DNA of 64,000 nt, taken from positions 3,749,001-3,813,000 of the forward strand of contig NZ_CP046908.1 in the NCBI RefSeq assembly GCF_009789575.1, read 5' to 3'. The translations under genes and the position numbers were made by a program. Positions within the stretch are counted from its first letter, which is position 1. Every line of letters begins with the position of its first letter. This DNA is from Stappia indica (GTDB taxonomy: Bacteria; Pseudomonadota; Alphaproteobacteria; Rhizobiales; Stappiaceae). The notes beneath the pieces are model-generated. The model did not search any database. It saw only the letters and a list, made by a program, of their open reading frames with translations, and was not told where the DNA came from. Below are positions 60,025-64,000 of the stretch, in pieces.

Positions 60025-63000
60025 TTACTCGGCCAGCACGCGCTGCGGCGGGAAGGTCACTTCCACCAGGGTGCCGTGGTTGACTTCCGAGTCGATGCGG
60101 AAGCTCGCCCGGTTCGCCTCCACCAGCGCCTTGGTCAGCGGCAGGCCGAGCCCGGTGCCCCCGCCATGGCGGGCGGTGTGCAGCTGGCGGAACGGCTCCA
60201 TCGCCGCGGCGAGGTCCTGATGGCTCATGCCCATCCCCGTGTCGCGCACCCGCAGGATCACCTCGCCGGTGTCCTCCAGCGCCGTCGACACGATCACCTG
60301 GCCGCCCGGCTGGTTGAACTTGATGGCGTTGGACAGAAGGTTCAGCACGATCTGGCGCACCGAGCGGCCGTCGGCGACGATCTTCGGCACCGAGGTCGGC
60401 AGGCTGGCGCGGATGATCACCCGCTCGCGGTTGGCCTGCGGCTGCATCAGGGCGACGCATTCGCGGATGATGTCGTTGGCCGACACCGCCTCGAAGGTCA
60501 GGTCCAGCTTGCCCGCCTCGATCTTCGACAGGTCGAGCAGGTCGTTGATCAGGCTCATGATATGCGAGCCGGAATTGTGGATGTCGCGCAGGTAGCCCTT
60601 GTAGCGGTCGTTGCCGACCGGGCCGAAGCGCTCCTCCATCATCACTTCCGAAAAGCCGATGATCGCGTTGAGCGGCGTGCGGATCTCGTGGCTGATCTTG
60701 GCCAGGAAGTCCGACTTTTGCGAGCTGGCGTTTTCCGCCTGCCGCTTGGCGTCGGTCAGTTCCTCCTCGGCCGTCTTCCACTGGGTGATGTCGCGCAGCA
60801 CCGTGCAGAAGCGCGGCCCTTCCGAGCCGTGCCCGACCCGGCCGATGGTCATGAACAGCGGGATCAGCCCGCCGGAGCGCAGCTGGCCGATCACCTCGCG
60901 CCCGTCGTTCAGCACGCTGGCGACGCCGTTGCGGGCGAGCCCGTCCAGATAGTCGTTGGCGTCCCGGTGGCTCTCCGGGGCCAGGAAGTCGGTCAGCGGC
61001 GCGCCGACCATCTCCTCGCGGGCGCCGTCGAACAGCGCCTCGGCCGAGCGGTTCACCTTCACGATGCGGCCGCCCTCGTCGAGGATCAGCACCCCGTCCG
61101 TCGCGGTTTCCAGCACCGCATCCATCTCGGCCAGGTGCTCCTCGGCCAGCCCCAGTGCCGACTGCGCCTCGTGCAGACGGTCGAGCGCGGCTTCCTGCGC
61201 CGGGTCGTGCCGGTCGAGCAGCGACATCATCAGCGCCGTGCCCTCCTTCCACGGCACGGTGTGCAGCCGCGCCTTCACCGGCTTGGTGCCGCCGTCGGAG
61301 AGCCGGATGCGCATGGTCCGCTCGGTCATCGCGCCGGGCAGGGCGCTCGGCCAGTCCTCCGGCTCGGCGAAGACCGCGTCCAGCCCGCCGACGGATTTCA
61401 GCGTGTCGAGATCGGCATAGCCGAGCAGGTCGAGCAGCGTCGCGTTGGCATAGTCGACATCCTCGCCGGCGATGATCGCGACGCCGACCGGCAGCTTGTC
61501 GAGCAGGCTGGTGCGGGCCGCGCGCGGGGCGGGTGCCTGCACCCGCGGGATGATACCGAGGCTGGCGACATTGGAGGCCTCGCGCCCGCCGACAGTGTCG
61601 GCAGTCTGCGGCGAGACGGGCTCCGCCGGTTCGGACCCTGCGGGTTGCGTGCCTGTTGCCGCGTCCGTCGCGGGCGTGTCCGCTGCCGGAGCGATGGTGT
61701 GGGTCGGCGCGGCAGAGGCCTCCTCGTCCAGCTCGCTGCGCGCGCCGAGCGCCTCGGCGATCTTGCGGAAGGCCTCGCGCTCGGGCTTGGACAGGCGCGA
61801 GGTGTCGAGCTCCTCGTCGCGGCGCGGAGCCGGAGCCTCCTGCGCGGGCGTGCGGGTGTCGGGCGTGTGCACCGGCGCCTGCGGTTCGATCAGCGGCAGC
61901 AGGCCGGCTTGCGGCGGTGCGGCGGGGGCGTCGTCGGACTTCGCCTCGTGCGCGGCAGGCTCTGCCTCGACCGCCTCGGGTTCCGTCCCGGCCTCGTCGT
62001 CCGCGTCGAGATCGCCCCCGTCCAGACCCTCTGCGCCCGTATCGTCGTCCCCGGCCGGCGAGGGGCCGGCCTCGGCCAGGGCCTCCGGCGGCGCATCGGC
62101 CTTGGCGGCGGGCACCTCCTCTGCGCTCGCCTCAATGCCGTCCTGTGCGCTCTCGCTCGCAGTGTCGCTTTCGGCCAGCGAGGCGGCGTCCTCTTCCTCG
62201 GCCTCTTTTGCTTCCGCGTCTGCCGCGTCGGCGGCAAAGATGTCGTCGATCTCCCGCGCGCCCGGCAGATCCAGCAGGTCGGCGACGTCGGCGGTCAGTT
62301 CCCGCGGCGCCGGCTCGGCGGCCTGGTCTTCCGGATCCGAGCCCAGCATGGCGGCAAGGGCCGGCGTGTCGTCTGCGCCCGTGCCTGCGCCTGCGCCTGC
62401 GCCCGTGCCCAGGGTCTCGCCGGCGTCCGCAGCCTCTGTCGCAATCTCTGCATCCGTCTCCGGCGCTGTCTCCGGTGCGGGGGTGCCGGCATCGTCGGCA
62501 GGGCCTTGCGCGGCCGCGATGTCCTCCGGCTCTGCGGCCGCGTCCTCGCGCAGCACCAGCGCCAGGCCGGTCGCCGCCGCATCCTCGGACGCCTCGCCGG
62601 TCCGGCACACGCCGAACCCGCGGAAGCCCTCGAACACCCGCTGGCGGTCGAAGGCCGGCAGCGCCGCCATGTCGACAGGCACGCGCAGGGCCGCGCCGGA
62701 GACCGGCCAGTCGACGGTGCGCCCGCTCCAGGTGTCGCGCCGGCGCAGGGCCGCCGCAACGCGGCCATCTCGGTCGAGATCGAACCGTTCGGCCACCTCT
62801 TCCCAGCTGAGGCCGACCACATCGGCCGCCTGCGGGCCGAGCGCCTCGGCGAACTCGGGCGAAATGAAGGTGAAGCGCCGCTCGACATCCATCTTCCAGG
62901 CAAAGCGGACGGGCCGCTCGCGCGCCTCGAAGGCAAAGCCCGATGCACCGGCGACGGGCGTCTCATCGGAGCGCGCTTCGTCGGCAGTCTCGCCCGCGTC

Positions 63001-64000
63001 TTCGCCGAAGGTATCGGCCTCAGTCGCCACCTCGGCTTCCGCCTCGGCACTCGCCGCATCCTCTGCAGCGGTCTCCACGGCAGGCGAGGGCAGGGCGTCC
63101 GCATCCGTACCGGTCGCCTCCGTACCGGCTGCCTCCGGGGCGGCCTCGGTAAGGGTCTCTTCCGGCGCCGCGTCGGTGATCGCAACCGCTTCCGCTGCTG
63201 CGACCAGCGTCTCGGTCGTCTCGAGCGCCCCGATTTCCTCTTCGCGGATTTCCTCGTCGCCGGTCTCGCCAGCGGGCGCCTCGTCTTCGGCCGCCAGGAT
63301 CTCTGGGGTCGCCAGGATCTCTGGGGTCTCCAGGATCTCGGGCGCCGTCACGGCCGGCCGGTCGGCCTCATGGAGGTCGTCGGCGATGTCGTCATGCGCA
63401 AGCAGGTCCTCGGTGCTGGGCGCTGTGTCCTGCGGTGCGGCGGCATCTGTGCGTGAGATCAGCGCAGCCGGCTCTGCGGCCTCGGTCGTCCGGCCTGCCG
63501 AAAGAAACCGCGTGCCGCTGGCAAAGGCGTAGAGGCCGCCCATGCTGAGGCGGCTGCGCGGAGGCATTGCTGCGGGCGCCGGCGTCGCGGTATCGGCATC
63601 CGGGCTCACAGGGTCCGAAACGGGGGCCGCAATGCCTGCCGGCTCCGCGGCCTCGCCCGGATCGGGAGCGGTTGCCGGATCGATGACTGGCGCGATTTCC
63701 GGAGCAACTACCGGGGCAGCGTCCTCGACGAGCGGGCGTCCGCTGGCCTCTGCGACCATCAGCACCGAGCCGCTGTCCAGCGTCAGCACCGCCGCCTCGT
63801 GCAGCTGCTCGCCGAAGGCGAAGGCACGGCGCAGCGGCGCATGCTTGGCCTGGCGCAGGGCCGCGCGCACGCTGTCGCCGTCGGGCAGGTCGAGGTCGCT
63901 GCCGCTGGTCCTGAGGCTTCCGTCCCGCTGGTAGAGCACGGCGACACGGTCCTCGCCGGCCAGGAAGTCGACAAGCGCGATCTCCTCGCCGTCGCCCGGA
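60025..64000 (-). CDS. pdhS: PdhS-like cell-cycle sensor histidine kinase (5' end outside window)
   Basis: At least 1,324 residues are present and the frame stays open to the window edge with no convincing start, so the N terminus is missing. The C-terminal part has PAS-like regions, a HisKA domain with FLAKISHEIRTPLNAIIGFS (phospho-His) and a HATPase domain with GLGLPLTKALVEANRA. The region around ERFGPVGNDRYKGYLRDIH and the ending VEVTFPPQRVLAE is typical of PdhS/PleC/DivJ kinases that act on DivK. Some 700 residues before the PAS part are extremely rich in Ala, Glu, Asp and Pro. Localisation at a cell pole would fit the family. Confidence 0.85.
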   Translation of the reverse strand, partial: PGDGEEIALVDFLAGEDRVAVLYQRDGSLRTSGSDLDLPDGDSVRAALRQAKHAPLRRAFAFGEQLHEAAVLTLDSGSVLMVAEASGRPLVEDAAPVVAPEIAPVIDPATAPDPGEAAEPAGIAAPVSDPVSPDADTATPAPAAMPPRSRLSMGGLYAFASGTRFLSAGRTTEAAEPAALISRTDAAAPQDTAPSTEDLLAHDDIADDLHEADRPAVTAPEILETPEILATPEILAAEDEAPAGETGDEEIREEEIGALETTETLVAAAEAVAITDAAPEETLTEAAPEAAGTEATGTDADALPSPAVETAAEDAASAEAEAEVATEADTFGEDAGETADEARSDETPVAGASGFAFEARERPVRFAWKMDVERRFTFISPEFAEALGPQAADVVGLSWEEVAERFDLDRDGRVAAALRRRDTWSGRTVDWPVSGAALRVPVDMAALPAFDRQRVFEGFRGFGVCRTGEASEDAAATGLALVLREDAAAEPEDIAAAQGPADDAGTPAPETAPETDAEIATEAADAGETLGTGAGAGAGTGADDTPALAAMLGSDPEDQAAEPAPRELTADVADLLDLPGAREIDDIFAADAADAEAKEAEEEDAASLAESDTASESAQDGIEASAEEVPAAKADAPPEALAEAGPSPAGDDDTGAEGLDGGDLDADDEAGTEPEAVEAEPAAHEAKSDDAPAAPPQAGLLPLIEPQAPVHTPDTRTPAQEAPAPRRDEELDTSRLSKPEREAFRKIAEALGARSELDEEASAAPTHTIAPAADTPATDAATGTQPAGSEPAEPVSPQTADTVGGREASNVASLGIIPRVQAPAPRAARTSLLDKLPVGVAIIAGEDVDYANATLLDLLGYADLDTLKSVGGLDAVFAEPEDWPSALPGAMTERTMRIRLSDGGTKPVKARLHTVPWKEGTALMMSLLDRHDPAQEAALDRLHEAQSALGLAEEHLAEMDAVLETATDGVLILDEGGRIVKVNRSAEALFDGAREEMVGAPLTDFLAPESHRDANDYLDGLARNGVASVLNDGREVIGQLRSGGLIPLFMTIGRVGHGSEGPRFCTVLRDITQWKTAEEELTDAKRQAENASSQKSDFLAKISHEIRTPLNAIIGFSEVMMEERFGPVGNDRYKGYLRDIHNSGSHIMSLINDLLDLSKIEAGKLDLTFEAVSANDIIRECVALMQPQANRERVIIRASLPTSVPKIVADGRSVRQIVLNLLSNAIKFNQPGGQVIVSTALEDTGEVILRVRDTGMGMSHQDLAAAMEPFRQLHTARHGGGTGLGLPLTKALVEANRASFRIDSEVNHGTLVEVTFPPQRVLAE
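62376..62410. repeat. Hexanucleotide-like repeat in the kinase gene
   Basis: GCCTGC units alternate with close variants and encode an alternating Gly-Ala run (TGAGAGAGTGA). Units of six keep the frame, so copy-number change would alter only the linker length. Confidence 0.6.
63293..63346. repeat. 18-bp tandem repeat in the kinase gene
   Basis: GCCAGGATCTCTGGGGTC occurs twice perfectly and once imperfectly in tandem, encoding successive PEIL units (PEILETPEILATPEIL). It is in frame and lies within the acidic low-complexity region. Confidence 0.7.

Noticed and set aside
60076-63456. Long plus-strand frame opposite the PdhS-like kinase
   Set aside because: Arg/Gly-rich shadow of a biased coding sequence with no recognisable domain. 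The minus strand carries intact kinase motifs.
1-64000. tRNA genes, CRISPR arrays, prophage or conjugative genes
   Set aside because: No cloverleaf, spaced repeats or phage/transfer protein signatures were recognised anywhere in the window.

Overview
The window reads as a chromosomal segment of a GC-rich alphaproteobacterium of the Hyphomicrobiales (Rhizobiales), possibly near Stappiaceae. The main pointers are an RirA-type Rrf2 regulator with Cys91/Cys99/Cys105, an Irr-type iron box, tandem Omp2-type porins, a BA14K-family secreted protein and a PdhS-like cell-cycle histidine kinase. The family assignment is inference from gene content. No tRNA, rRNA, CRISPR array or prophage was seen. The only mobile element recognised is one IS110-type insertion sequence.

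Layout. (1) 0.2-8.8 kb: an FCD-type GntR regulator divergent from kynU-kynA-kynB (tryptophan to anthranilate), followed on the same strand by a complete Liv-type ABC transporter and a strong terminator. (2) 8.9-10.9 kb: rirA, then an IS110 element that appears to sit inside a dispersed palindromic repeat. (3) 11.0-21.4 kb: a TetR regulator heading a tightly overlapping operon (crotonase, acyl-CoA ligase, two small MaoC/hotdog proteins), a cold-shock protein, and an opposing operon for a second Liv-type transporter plus an alpha/beta hydrolase. Near-identical operator-like sequences lie in front of tetR and in front of the second transporter, so I infer one regulon for uptake and CoA-dependent breakdown of an unknown carboxylate. 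(4) 21.5-25 kb: BA14K protein, a flavoprotein, an FkbM methyltransferase and a lipopolysaccharide-type glycosyltransferase. (5) 25.3-28.1 kb: two tandem porins with a recently homogenised 5' end. (6) 28.3-30.3 kb: a thiolase and a haloacid-dehalogenase-type hydrolase. (7) 30.8-36.5 kb: the assimilatory sulfate/sulfite cluster cysG-DUF2849-cysI-cysH-DUF934 with ferredoxin-NADP reductase behind it. (8) 36.6-44.8 kb: NUDIX hydrolase, zinc-free MDR oxidoreductase, MltB-type lytic transglycosylase, a two-receiver diguanylate cyclase, the scoAB CoA-transferase and an AsmA-family protein. (9) 44.8-55.8 kb: a polyamine island, with potFGHI, two glutamine-synthetase-like gamma-glutamyl-polyamine ligases, a class III aminotransferase, a PuuB-like oxidase and a GntR regulator whose likely GTGATCAC operator occurs before both ligase genes. 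(10) 55.8-58.9 kb: ferric-iron transporter fbpA-fbpB without its ATPase, preceded by an Irr-box palindrome. (11) 58.9-64 kb: a threonine-dehydratase-like enzyme and the 3' part of a very large PdhS-like kinase gene that runs off the window.

How it works together. Most of the window is import plus catabolism of nitrogen- and carbon-rich small molecules (tryptophan/kynurenine, polyamines, an unidentified CoA-activated acid), each module with its own regulator and a recognisable palindrome. The iron genes and the sulfur cluster supply Fe-S and siroheme metabolism. The least described parts are the TetR two-operon regulon with its paired hotdog proteins, the two conserved DUF proteins of the sulfite-reductase operon, and the candidate guide RNA of the IS110 element.
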